From assembly GCF_000331775.1 (NCBI RefSeq), contig NZ_CAPJ01000093.1, positions 1-16,484 on the forward strand: a stretch of DNA of 16,484 nt. Direction: 5' to 3'. A program made the translations under genes and the position numbers. Below, piece after piece: positions 9,301-16,484 of this stretch; position 1 is the first letter of the stretch, and every line of letters starts with the position of its first letter. The notes beneath the pieces are model-generated. The model was not told the origin of the DNA and made no database searches. It was given only the letters and a program-made list of their open reading frames with translations. The stretch is from Xanthomonas translucens pv. translucens DSM 18974. Lineage in GTDB: Bacteria > Pseudomonadota > Gammaproteobacteria > Xanthomonadales > Xanthomonadaceae.

Positions 9301-11445
9301 TTACCTCTGTCCCTCAGAGCCAGCCGCCCAAAGCTGGCCGAGCAGCTTCGAGCCAATCGTTGCCCGGTGCACCTTGGCATCGGTGTGCCCGAGTGCGCGC
9401 ATTACCTCTTCCCAACGTGAGCCCAAGTTCACCTCCCTCGCCGTCTTGAGATGGACAGCGGTAAAGTCCTTATAGGGAAGCGAGCGCAGCGCAGCGGCAG
9501 TCACTGGCTTTTCGGTATGCAGGTGTACGAACCAGGACGCAGGGAGGTTACCATTCGACTGTGGCGTGTGGTCGATAAGCACTTCAAACAACTTGCCACG
9601 GTTGCCGCGGTCGCCCTCCGAGGGAAGGCGGTTCGGAGCCGTGACGCGTGCCAGTCCATTCATTGCCAACAAGCGCTCCAAATGCGGCGCGCGCGGCTGC
9701 GGATCGGTCTTGAGCGCATCGGCTTCGCGCCGATCGAAATCGTGCTCGATCGTCTGCAGAAGACGCAACCGCGTGTCGAGTTGCGCGATGCGTTGGTCTC
9801 GCCTGGGGAGCTTACTTCTGAGTTGCAGCAGACGCTCTCTCGATCCGAACCAGCTCTGCATGGAGGTCCTGGCAAAATCGAAGGCCGTCGCAGCGTCATG
9901 CCTGGCATCGCCGATCAGTCGCTCTACGTTTGTGGTGTCCTTGCCAAGGCGTTTGGCGATCTTGATGAAATCTCCCCCGAGCTCCACCACAAGTGACGGC
10001 TCCAAGGGGGTACCTCTCAGCACCTCGTCGCTCTGTTTCTGCGCTGCGCTGCGATCATCGTTTGCCAGCCGTGCGGGCACTGCCGTCGAGCTGGAAGCAC
10101 CGGGCGTCTCATTGCGAACCTTGCGTGACTTGGACGATTCGCCTGATGCCGTTATCGATAATCGTGGCGTCACTGATGCGGATGCTTGTTCGGTCGGGGC
10201 CTTCGCTGCGCCAATCAGCTGCCTGTCGTGGACAGCGAACTGACACAGATCAAGCAACGCCTGGCGTTGATCGGTGAGCGCCGTTGCGAGTTCAAGCATG
10301 GTCGGCCATAGATGATCTCTGGAATGATCGCCTTCCTCGATGAGAGCGGCAGCATCTACACACAGCTGTATCCCCGCTCGGCCACGGATCTCTGCGTATT
10401 CGATAACGACGTCTTTGTACATGGCCAGCTCCTCCGGTGTCAGCGAACTCTCGGTTGAGGACAGGCGTTCGAGATGGACATTCATCAGTTTTTCGAGCGC
10501 TTCGCCCAACTCGGCTTCCATATAGCTGCCGACTTTTGCAATCTCCCTCAGTCGGTCTAGCACCTGTTGTAGGCCGCAATCGCTGGCCTGAACGCAGAGT
10601 TTCTTTGAATGTATTTCGAAGATCACTCCGCGGACGGTCTGCATCAGAGCGTGGCAACTTCCTATCGTCGCCCTGATGAGCTGCAACTGGCCCTTGAGCC
10701 AGTCGGGCGGCGCTTGATCCGTCATCGGCGACTTGATGCGTCGGCAAACTTCCTCCAATGCTGCAATGGCATCAAGAAGATGAGCGCGTAACGCAAGCCA
10801 TGATTCCGGCTGTTGCAGAAGGATGGCTTCGCGAGGCAACGCCACCATAGCGACCCCTTCCGTTTGCACATAGCCCAATTCCTTGGCCATCTTCTCCTTG
10901 ATTATCTTTCGGCACGAACCATAGTTCAGCGCTGCAGCTCGTGCGAGATGCGAAACCAACTTACTCTCGTGGTATTCGACTTGGTCGAGCGGCAACCGTT
11001 GTCGCATCTTCAGCTCGGCCAGCGCCTGCAACCCTTGTCGAGCGGATTTGATGGCGGATGCGCCGGACCTGAGTCTTGCTTCCAGGACCTTTGTGTCCGC
11101 CGGATCGGTCGGCGCTACGTTTGTTGCCAAGTGGTTGAACAGTTCCAGCCTCGACAAGGCATTGGTCAATACTTCGCAAGGATCTGATCCTTGCGAGGCA
11201 GGCGTCGGGGCAAAGAGCGCCGCACTGACGTCCCTGGCGTTGGCGGACGATGCCGCTGGGGCATTGGTTCTGGACGCTCTGACCGGCCTCGGCGGCCTGA
11301 TGGCAAGCCCACTGAGTTGCGCGGAGGTCGCCACAACGTCGGTAGACGCACTTGCCGTTACCCCCGGGTCCGGGGGGATCGGTGCAGATTGCGTGGATTG
11401 CGAGGGATCCAGTGGGGTCTGCTTGGTCGTTCTGACTTTAGGCAC
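9301..11445 (-). CDS. xopP: Probable type III secreted effector, XopP/HLK (RipH) family
   Basis: The 714-residue protein has the look of a Xanthomonas effector. Its N-terminus (MPKVRTTKQTPLDPSQSTQS) is rich in Ser, Thr, Pro and Gln with no acidic residue in the first 12, and is followed by about 60 disordered-looking residues, then a mostly helical body. The C-terminus holds SWFVHLHTEKPVTAAALRSL and AVHLKTAREVNLGSRWEE, with HLK at residues 665-667; from memory this is the signature of Ralstonia HLK (RipH) and Xanthomonas XopP effectors. Published XopP proteins act in the plant cell, on the U-box ligase PUB44 and the exocyst subunit Exo70B. I chose the GTG at 11443-11445 because AGAGG lies seven bases upstream; the frame extends to a TTG at 11472. 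Base composition is clearly less G+C-rich than the flanks, suggesting transfer. Family 0.7; effector status is inferred. Confidence 0.72.
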   Translation of the reverse strand: MPKVRTTKQTPLDPSQSTQSAPIPPDPGVTASASTDVVATSAQLSGLAIRPPRPVRASRTNAPAASSANARDVSAALFAPTPASQGSDPCEVLTNALSRLELFNHLATNVAPTDPADTKVLEARLRSGASAIKSARQGLQALAELKMRQRLPLDQVEYHESKLVSHLARAAALNYGSCRKIIKEKMAKELGYVQTEGVAMVALPREAILLQQPESWLALRAHLLDAIAALEEVCRRIKSPMTDQAPPDWLKGQLQLIRATIGSCHALMQTVRGVIFEIHSKKLCVQASDCGLQQVLDRLREIAKVGSYMEAELGEALEKLMNVHLERLSSTESSLTPEELAMYKDVVIEYAEIRGRAGIQLCVDAAALIEEGDHSRDHLWPTMLELATALTDQRQALLDLCQFAVHDRQLIGAAKAPTEQASASVTPRLSITASGESSKSRKVRNETPGASSSTAVPARLANDDRSAAQKQSDEVLRGTPLEPSLVVELGGDFIKIAKRLGKDTTNVERLIGDARHDAATAFDFARTSMQSWFGSRERLLQLRSKLPRRDQRIAQLDTRLRLLQTIEHDFDRREADALKTDPQPRAPHLERLLAMNGLARVTAPNRLPSEGDRGNRGKLFEVLIDHTPQSNGNLPASWFVHLHTEKPVTAAALRSLPYKDFTAVHLKTAREVNLGSRWEEVMRALGHTDAKVHRATIGSKLLGQLWAAGSEGQR

Positions 11446-11674
11446 GGCGCATCCTCTGATATTGCCATTCAATTGCTACGCGCATGACGTACAGATGCGC
11501 CCGTTCTCGGGATGTGCTTTGATCTTGGTGGTGTTGCACGGAAAGGCTTGGCAAGTCAGCGAAGACGCGCGGTGACGCGGCGTGGTGCAATACGCGTTTT
11601 ACGTGCGTCATAGCGCTCAGTCCGCTTGCCGGATCACGCTGCATATCGCAGCACCTGCATCGCGCGATGTTGGA

Positions 11675-11815
11675 TCAGCCCTGCCCTTGTTCATCATGCG
11701 ATCGTGGCTGACGCATCCGCAGCGATACCTCTGTGGTGCCTGTGGTCGCCGTTTCAACGCAAGCAGTTCGCTACTCACTCACTGGTCGATGGGCGCCAAG
11801 CCGATGCCTAAGTAA
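11675..11815 (+). pseudogene. Remnant of a zinc-ribbon protein, possibly a transposase N-terminus
   Basis: One frame ends HPQRYLCGACGRRFNASSS... and stops at TAA 11813-11815. A neighbouring frame just upstream reads PCPCSSCDRG before a stop. Together they resemble the paired CxxC zinc ribbon at the start of IS1 InsA or IS1595-type transposases (CPxC ... QRYxCxxCxRxF), joined by a frameshift near 11700. No catalytic part follows. An isolated C2H2-like finger is an alternative, but the second histidine is missing. Confidence 0.35.
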
Positions 11816-11846
11816 ACCACCGAATGCTGCGCCGTTCGCATGCTAG

Positions 11847-11871
11847 GCGAATGGCTGGTGCCTGATACGAA
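11847..11871 (-). promoter_or_regulatory. PIP-box-like motif upstream of the effector gene
   Basis: On the - strand TTCGT (11871-11867) and TTCGC (11851-11847) are separated by exactly 15 bases, fitting the relaxed plant-inducible promoter consensus TTCGB-N15-TTCGB bound by HrpX. It points toward the effector but lies about 400 bases from its start codon, and I found no clear -10 element at the expected 30-32 base spacing. A chance match is quite possible. Confidence 0.3.
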
Positions 11872-11947
11872 GCCACTTGGAACAGGGTCGAGCTGAAGTT
11901 GATGGGGCAGCGAAACCAGGTTCATGATCCGTTTCACCACTGGTCAG

Positions 11948-12121
11948 CTAGTCGAAGATGCGCTTGACCTGGTCGGGGGTGAACGCCTGCGAGCCATGGC
12001 TCTTCGCGCGCTGCTTCTTCAGCTTCCTGATCGCGCTGGCATGACTGGAGCACTGCGAGGCAGCGGCAGCGTAGAGCACACCATGCCGGCAGACGCTGCA
12101 GCGATGCCGCCCCAGGGCGTG
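11948..12121 (-). pseudogene. Cys/His-rich open fragment without a start codon
   Basis: A frame open from just after a TGA (12122-12124) to a TAG (11948-11950) encodes about 57 residues. It contains HRCSVCRHG and SQCSSHASAIRKLKKQRAKS, giving a C-x2-C-x12-C-x2-H pattern that could bind zinc, then a Lys/Arg-rich helix and the ending FTPDQVKRIFD. There is no ATG at the beginning and no ribosome binding site, so it reads as the C-terminal end of a lost gene. I do not recognise the family. Confidence 0.3.
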
Positions 12122-12239
12122 TCATCTCTCCCCCGAGCAGCTCGCGCCATTGCCGCGCAGCGTGCTCACTTCAGCGCTGGCACGGCAGCGTACACGCGCA
12201 ACAATGCCCCTATGGGTTGGGCCTGTCAGGCCGCCAGAC

Positions 12240-12494
12240 TCAATGCCGCCGCGGCGGAGTGGGACCGCAGCTGTCGCAACCGCCGCAGGCACTGCCGCCG
12301 GCGCTGGCCGCCGGCGCGATCTTCCTGCCCAGCGCCTGCAACCAGGTCGCACGGCCCGGCTTGAGCAGGCGCAGGGCGATCGCACTGCGCAGCGTGCGCG
12401 CAGTGCCGGGAAACTGCTTCTTCAGCACCACCCAGGCGCTGAGCAGCACCGCCAGTGCGATCACCAGGTACTGCAGCAGCAGCGACGTGCTCAT
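12240..12494 (-). CDS. Small Cys-rich membrane protein of the feo operon (DUF6587-like)
   Basis: An 84-residue protein with one N-terminal membrane helix (LLLQYLVIALAVLLSAWVVL, about residues 5-24), a basic middle part and a Cys-rich end GGSACGGCDSCGPTPPRRH. Its ATG (12492-12494) comes one base after the feoB stop, so the two are almost certainly co-translated. It resembles FeoB-associated Cys-rich membrane proteins in layout, and I believe it matches the DUF6587 family found after feoB in xanthomonads. A role in Fe(II) handling or stabilising FeoB is inferred from position and the CGGC-type motif only. The ATG chosen excludes a nine-residue upstream extension that would overlap feoB. Confidence 0.75.
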   Translation of the reverse strand: MSTSLLLQYLVIALAVLLSAWVVLKKQFPGTARTLRSAIALRLLKPGRATWLQALGRKIAPAASAGGSACGGCDSCGPTPPRRH

Positions 12495-12495
12495 C

Positions 12496-14355
12496 TCAGC
12501 CGGCGCCCAGCGCCGCCGCAACCTGGTAGGTGAGCAGCGAGGCCAGATACGCCAGCGCGAACAGGTAGAACGCGGCGAAGCTCATCTGCTTCCACGAGTT
12601 GGTCTCGCGCTTGATCGTGGCCAGGGTGGAAATGCACATCGGCGCGTAGATGTACCAGACCAGCAGCGACAGCGCGGTGGCCAGCGACCAGCCATTGTGA
12701 ATCAGCGGCGACAGCGCCTGCGCCGCGGCATCGTCGTCGGCCGCCGACAACGCGTATACCGTCGCCAGCGACGCCACCGCCACCTCGCGTGCGGCCAGGC
12801 CGGGGATCAGCGCGATGCAGATCTGCCAGTTGAAGCCCAGTGGCGCGAACACTGTGGTCATCGCGTGGCCGATGCGGCCGGCGAAGCTGTAGTCGATCGC
12901 CGGTAGCGTGGCGTTGGCCGGCGCGGCCGGGAACGACAGCAGGAACCACAGCAGGATGGTCAGCGCCAGGATGATGCCGCCGACGCGCTTGAGGAAGATC
13001 GCCGCGCGCTCCCACAGGCCCAGCGCCAGGTCGCGCAGGTGCGGCACGCGGTACGAGGGCAGTTCCAGCAGCAGCGGATGCTCGCCCTTGTCGCGGCGCC
13101 ACTTCTTCATCGTCCACGACACCGCCAGCGCGCTGGCGATCGCGGCGAAATACAAGCCGAACAGCACCAGGCCCTGCTGGTTGAACACGGCCCAGACCTG
13201 TTTCTGCGGGATGAACGCGCCGATCAGCAGCGCATACACCGGCAACCGCGCCGAGCAGGTCATCAGCGGCGCGACCAGGATCGTGGCCAGACGGTCGCGC
13301 GGGTCCTGGATGCTGCGCGTGGACATGATCCCGGGCACCGCGCAGGCGAAGCTGGACAGCAGCGGGATGAACGAGCGCCCCGACAGCCCCGCCGCGGCCA
13401 TCATGCGGTCGAGCAGGAACGCCGCGCGCGGCAGGTAGCCGGATTCCTCCAGCGCCAGGATGAAGGCGAATAGGATCAGGATCTGCGGCAGGAAGATCAC
13501 CACCCCGCCGAGGCCGGCGATGATGCCGTCGACCAGCAGGCTATTGAGCGGCCCGGCCGGCAGCGTCGCACCGACCCAGGCGCCGAGCGCCTTGCTGCCG
13601 CCGTCGATCAGGTCCATCAACGGTGCGGCCCAGGCGTACACCGCCTGGAAGATCAGGAACATCACCACCGCCAGGGTCAGCAGCCCGGCGATCGGATGCA
13701 GCAGCCAGCGGTCCAGCGCGTCGTCGATGCGCGAAGTGCGGCTCGGCATCGATACCGCGGCAGCGAGGATGCGCCGTACCTGCTGGTGGTAGTCGCCCTG
13801 CCCTTCGGCAGGCGCCACCGCCGGCGGCAGCGCCGGGGCCAGCGCGTCGAGCCGCTCGACCAGGGCTCTGGCGCCGTTGCGGCGCACCGCCACGGTCTCG
13901 ATCACCGGCACGCCGAGCGCGTCTTCCAGCGTCTGGCGGTCGATCCGGATGCCGCGGCGCTGCGCGGCATCGACCATGTTCAGCGCCACCAGCATCGGCT
14001 TGCCCAGCTCGCGCAGTTCCAGCGCGAAACGCAGGTGCAGGCGCAGGTTGGTGGCGTCGATCACGCACACCAGCACGTCCGGCGCCGGCTCGCCCGGATA
14101 GAAGCCGCGGCACAGGTCGCGTGTGATCGCCTCGTCCAGGCTGGCCGGCTGCAGGCTGTAGGCGCCGGGCAGGTCGAGCACGGCGAAGTCGCGCCCGGAC
14201 GGCGCGCGGAAGCGGCCTTCCTTGCGCTCGACGGTCACACCGGCGTAATTGGCCACCTTCTGCTTGCTGCCGGTGAGTTGGTTGAACAGCGCGGTCTTGC
14301 CGCAGTTCGGATTGCCGACCAGGGCCAGGCGCAGCGGGACCACGTCTGCGCTCAT
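12496..14355 (-). CDS. feoB: Ferrous iron transporter FeoB
   Basis: FeoB is the inner-membrane Fe(II) importer with a cytosolic G domain. The 619-residue product is near the shorter proteobacterial forms. The G domain shows G1 GNPNCGKT (14-21), the NYAGVTVERKEG segment typical of FeoB G2, G3 DLPG (61-64) and G4 NMVD (126-129). The membrane part has the two Gate regions, each with its conserved cysteine (SSFACAVPGIMSTR and LMTCSARLPVYALL), and the C-terminal WYIYAPMCISTLATIKRE segment. The long C-terminal cytoplasmic extension of E. coli FeoB is absent. Its ATG overlaps the feoA stop by four bases (ATGA), and the small Cys-rich gene follows one base after its stop, so the three form one operon. 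Regulation by Fur is likely from the upstream palindrome. Confidence 0.97.
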   Translation of the reverse strand: MSADVVPLRLALVGNPNCGKTALFNQLTGSKQKVANYAGVTVERKEGRFRAPSGRDFAVLDLPGAYSLQPASLDEAITRDLCRGFYPGEPAPDVLVCVIDATNLRLHLRFALELRELGKPMLVALNMVDAAQRRGIRIDRQTLEDALGVPVIETVAVRRNGARALVERLDALAPALPPAVAPAEGQGDYHQQVRRILAAAVSMPSRTSRIDDALDRWLLHPIAGLLTLAVVMFLIFQAVYAWAAPLMDLIDGGSKALGAWVGATLPAGPLNSLLVDGIIAGLGGVVIFLPQILILFAFILALEESGYLPRAAFLLDRMMAAAGLSGRSFIPLLSSFACAVPGIMSTRSIQDPRDRLATILVAPLMTCSARLPVYALLIGAFIPQKQVWAVFNQQGLVLFGLYFAAIASALAVSWTMKKWRRDKGEHPLLLELPSYRVPHLRDLALGLWERAAIFLKRVGGIILALTILLWFLLSFPAAPANATLPAIDYSFAGRIGHAMTTVFAPLGFNWQICIALIPGLAAREVAVASLATVYALSAADDDAAAQALSPLIHNGWSLATALSLLVWYIYAPMCISTLATIKRETNSWKQMSFAAFYLFALAYLASLLTYQVAAALGAG

Positions 14356-14603
14356 GACTGCGTCTCAGCGCTGACGCTGACCTGCACCCGCGCCGCTTCG
14401 CTGCGGCGCAGCGCGAAACGCGTATAGCCGACCTGCACCAGCAACGGCTCGCCGCCGACCGGACCGCTGGCCAGCACCTGCACCTGCTCGCCGGCGACGA
14501 AACCCAGTTCGCGCAGGCGGCGCGCGATGGCGTCGTTGGGCTGGCGCTCGTGCACGGTCTCCACGGTGGCGGTGCTGCGCAACGGCATATCGGACAACGT
14601 CAC
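14352..14603 (-). CDS. feoA: Ferrous iron transport protein FeoA
   Basis: FeoA is a small cytosolic SH3-like protein needed for FeoB function. The 83-residue product matches the usual 75-85 and contains ARRLRELGFVAGEQVQVLA and LVQVGYTRFALRRSEAARV, the typical FeoA core. I chose the GTG at 14601-14603, giving the family-like N-terminus MTLSDMPL; an internal ATG at 14588 would trim five residues. It overlaps feoB by four bases and is the first gene of the operon. Confidence 0.94.
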   Translation of the reverse strand: MTLSDMPLRSTATVETVHERQPNDAIARRLRELGFVAGEQVQVLASGPVGGEPLLVQVGYTRFALRRSEAARVQVSVSAETQS

Positions 14604-14616
14604 GGAACGTTCCGTC

Positions 14617-14632
14617 GATAAGAATGGTTATC
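14617..14632 (-). promoter_or_regulatory. Fur-box-like palindrome upstream of feoA
   Basis: On the + strand GATAA (14617-14621) and TTATC (14628-14632) form an inverted pair with six bases between, in the locally A+T-rich stretch 14617-14640. This resembles the Fur consensus built from GATAAT hexamers, though the match over the full 19 bases is only partial. It lies 14 bases upstream of the feoA start, where Fur-Fe(II) could block transcription. Confidence 0.5.
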
Positions 14633-14728
14633 AATTGTAGCATCGTCGCATCGCATCATGGCGCGGCCGGCACGGCCCGCTATCATCAGCCGTATGGCTG
14701 CCGTTATCCCTTCGCGAGAGAACTGCCG

Positions 14729-15517
14729 ATGAGCGATGCACTGTTGCTGGAGCGCTCAGGCAAGGTCCTGACGCTGCGGCTGAACCGACCCGAGGTGCGC
14801 AACGCGTTCGACGCCGCGCTGATCGCGCAGCTGACCGAAGCGCTGCACGCGATCGGCGCCGATCCGAAGGTCAAGGTAGTAGTGCTGGCGGGGGCCGGCG
14901 CGGCGTTCTCGGCCGGCGCCGACCTGCAATGGATGCGCTCGATGGCGAGCGCCAGCGAGGCGGAGAACCTGACCGATGCGCTGGCGCTGGCGCAGCTGAT
15001 GCGCACCCTGGACGAACTGCCCAAGCCGACCGTGGCGCGGGTGCATGGCGCGACTTTCGGCGGCGCGGTGGGGCTGGTCGCCTGCTGCGACATCGCCGTG
15101 GCCTCCACCGACGCCCGCTTCGGGCTCAGCGAGAGCCGCCTGGGCCTGTTGCCGGCGGTGATCTCGCCGTATGTGATCGCCGCGATCGGCGCGCGCCAGG
15201 CGCGGCGCTGGTTCGCCAGCGCCGAAGCATTCGACGCGGCCACCGCCACCCAGATCGGCCTGGTGCACCAGACCGTGGCGCCGACCGCACTGGACGCGGC
15301 GGTGCAGCGCCAGGTGGAACTGCTCGGCCAGGCCGGCCCGCTCGCCACCGCCGGCGCCAAGGCGCTGGTGCGCCGGGTCGCCGCCGGCGGCGACGACGCC
15401 ATGCTGGACCGCGACAACGCCGCGCTGATCGCGCAGCTGCGGGTCTCGGCCGAAGGCCAGGAAGGCCTGAGCGCGTTCCTGGACAAGCGCGACCCGAACT
15501 GGCTGGGATTGTGGTGA
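14729..15517 (+). CDS. liuC: Enoyl-CoA hydratase/isomerase, probable methylglutaconyl-CoA hydratase
   Basis: The 262-residue crotonase-fold protein has the usual length. Oxyanion-hole segments are present: GAAFSAGADLQWM (about residues 60-72) and GATFGGAVGLVACCDIAVA (about 110-128), with a glutamate in FGLSESRLGLLPAVISPYV. The first of the two glutamates of classical enoyl-CoA hydratases is replaced by Gly/Val (GGAVGL), as in methylglutaconyl-CoA hydratases. Because an HMG-CoA lyase follows, hydration of 3-methylglutaconyl-CoA to HMG-CoA in leucine/isovalerate breakdown is the best reading. The ATG at 14729 has GAGAG at 14716-14720. It is divergent from the feo operon. The crotonase call is secure; the substrate is inferred from context. 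Confidence 0.9.
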   Translation: MSDALLLERSGKVLTLRLNRPEVRNAFDAALIAQLTEALHAIGADPKVKVVVLAGAGAAFSAGADLQWMRSMASASEAENLTDALALAQLMRTLDELPKPTVARVHGATFGGAVGLVACCDIAVASTDARFGLSESRLGLLPAVISPYVIAAIGARQARRWFASAEAFDAATATQIGLVHQTVAPTALDAAVQRQVELLGQAGPLATAGAKALVRRVAAGGDDAMLDRDNAALIAQLRVSAEGQEGLSAFLDKRDPNWLGLW

Positions 15518-15594
15518 GCGCGCTCGACCACATCGGGATGCGCTGCGTCGATCTGGAGCGCAGCTTCGCGTTCCACTCCAAGGAATGCATGTGA
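15514..15594 (+). pseudogene. Truncated VOC/glyoxalase-like gene stub
   Basis: A 26-codon frame starts with a GTG overlapping the liuC stop by four bases (GTGA) and reads VSALDHIGMRCVDLERSFAF before a TGA at 15592-15594. LDHIG.R..DLE.S..F is the characteristic first strand and helix of vicinal-oxygen-chelate (glyoxalase/lactoylglutathione lyase) proteins, including the metal-ligand histidine. A full domain needs about 120 residues, and the next gene begins 82 bases later, so the remainder appears deleted. The coupling to liuC suggests it was once a full operon member. Confidence 0.6.
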
Positions 15595-15676
15595 CCGCCC
15601 ATTCGCCGTTTCCACCCCGCCCTGCGCGGTGTCTCACGTTCCCGTCCGCGTGCGCGACGCGCTGCAGGCGCCGCCG

Positions 15677-16484
15677 ATGAGCGACTTCGTCCGCCTGGTG
15701 GAAGTGGGACCGCGCGACGGCCTGCAGAACGAAAAAGCCTGGGTCGTCACCGCCGACAAGATCGAACTGATCGCGCAGCTGTCGCGCACCGGCCTGCGCA
15801 GCATCGAGGCGACCAGCTTCGTCAGCCCGAAATGGGTACCGCAGCTGGCCGATGCGGCCGAGGTCTATGCCGGCATCGTGCCGGTGCCGGGCGTGGACTA
15901 CTCGGTGCTGGTGCCGAACCTGCAGGGCTACGAACGCGCGGCCGCGGTGGGGGTGCGCGAAGTCGCGGTGTTCACCGCCGCCTCGGAAACCTTCAACCGC
16001 ACCAACACCAATGCCGGCATCGACGAATCGCTGGCGCGCTTCGCGCCGGTGCTGGCACGCGCGGCGGCCGATGGGGTCAAGGTGCGTGGCTACGTCTCCA
16101 CCGTGCTCGGTTGCCCCTACCAGGGCGCGGTGCCGCTGGCCGACGTGGTGCGAGTGGCGCGGCAGCTGCACGCCATGGGCTGCTACGAAATCTCGCTGGG
16201 CGACACCATCGGCGTCGGCACCCCGGCCAAGGCACGGGCGATGCTGCGCGCGGTCGCCGCCGAACTGCCGATGGCGGCACTGGCGGTGCATTTCCACGAC
16301 ACCTACGGCCAGGCCCTGGCCAATATCGCCGCATGCCTGGAGGAAGGCGTGCGCGTGGTCGATGCGGCGGTATCCGGCGCCGGCGGCTGCCCGTACGCCA
16401 AGGGCGCCAGCGGCAACGTGGCCAGCGAGGACGTGGTCTACCTGCTGCACGGCAACGGCGTGGCCACCGGCATCGACCTGCCGG
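15677..16484 (+). CDS. mvaB: Hydroxymethylglutaryl-CoA lyase, 3' end outside window
   Basis: The enzyme cleaves HMG-CoA to acetyl-CoA and acetoacetate, the last step of leucine degradation. The 269 residues visible of about 300 form the TIM barrel: VEVGPRDGLQNEK near the start, EATSFVSPKWVPQLAD, the metal ligands His205 and His207 in HFHDTYGQALAN, and the catalytic-loop GAGGCPYAKGASGN with Cys238. The ATG at 15677 gives the normal N-terminus; an in-frame GTG at 15629 would add 16 residues of no family resemblance. It lies 159 bases after liuC on the same strand, and the two probably share a transcript with other liu genes outside the window. The frame is still open at the last base. Confidence 0.95.
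   Translation, partial: MSDFVRLVEVGPRDGLQNEKAWVVTADKIELIAQLSRTGLRSIEATSFVSPKWVPQLADAAEVYAGIVPVPGVDYSVLVPNLQGYERAAAVGVREVAVFTAASETFNRTNTNAGIDESLARFAPVLARAAADGVKVRGYVSTVLGCPYQGAVPLADVVRVARQLHAMGCYEISLGDTIGVGTPAKARAMLRAVAAELPMAALAVHFHDTYGQALANIAACLEEGVRVVDAAVSGAGGCPYAKGASGNVASEDVVYLLHGNGVATGIDLP

Larger units (their letters stand above)
11446..12239. other. Gene-poor region upstream of the effector, with remnants only
   Basis: About 800 bases without an intact gene. It presumably holds the effector promoter. Two stretches look like broken Cys/His-rich coding sequence (about 11675-11815 on + and 11948-12121 on -). A PIP-box-like motif lies at 11847-11871. The remaining sequence has no coding character that I can defend. 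Confidence 0.55.

Noticed and set aside
11539..11563. A second PIP-box-like pair (CGGAA-N15-GCGAA on the + strand) nearer the effector start
   Set aside because: One half is CGGAA instead of NCGAA, so it breaks the conserved TTCG core.
14756..16450. A 564-codon open frame on the - strand opposite liuC and the HMG-CoA lyase gene
   Set aside because: Antisense to two well-supported enzymes; Arg/His/Gly-rich with no recognisable domain.

Overview
The window looks like chromosomal DNA of a plant-associated Xanthomonas or a close relative (Xanthomonadaceae). This is inferred from the very high G+C, the gene families present, and a probable XopP/HLK-family type III effector next to a decayed insertion sequence. 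I ran no database search, so names rest on motifs and family memory.

Region by region. (1) 1-1513, + strand: the end of a DUF1275/YoaK-type membrane protein, then thiD (thiamin biosynthesis). (2) 1839-2227: two nearly identical tRNA-Arg(ACG) genes in tandem, each with its own promoter and rho-independent terminator. (3) 2270-5153: on the - strand a DedA-rhodanese fusion and a LysR regulator; the regulator is divergent from a YhhW-type pirin gene, with LysR-type operator candidates between them. (4) 5448-7586, +: the glycogen debranching enzyme glgX. (5) 7587-8344: a possible broken hypothetical gene and a small CsbD-like stress protein. (6) 8380-12239: an accessory island with a heavily mutated IS5-family element (8380-9239), a large effector-like gene on the - strand (9301-11445), and about 800 bases with only gene remnants. 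Its base composition is visibly less G+C-rich than the flanks. (7) 12240-14603, -: a feoA-feoB-small Cys-rich membrane protein operon for ferrous iron uptake, with a Fur-box-like palindrome upstream of feoA. (8) 14729-16484, +: an enoyl-CoA hydratase and a 3'-incomplete HMG-CoA lyase, fitting the leucine/isovalerate degradation (liu) pathway, with a 26-codon stub of a VOC/glyoxalase-like gene between them.

Most of the window is ordinary core metabolism and transport. The most notable part is the effector island inserted between csbD and the feo operon: an effector with a GTG start and the HLK signature, a possible but distant PIP box, and the debris of at least one, perhaps two or three, mobile or foreign genes. 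I saw no CRISPR array, toxin-antitoxin pair or recognisable new defence system.
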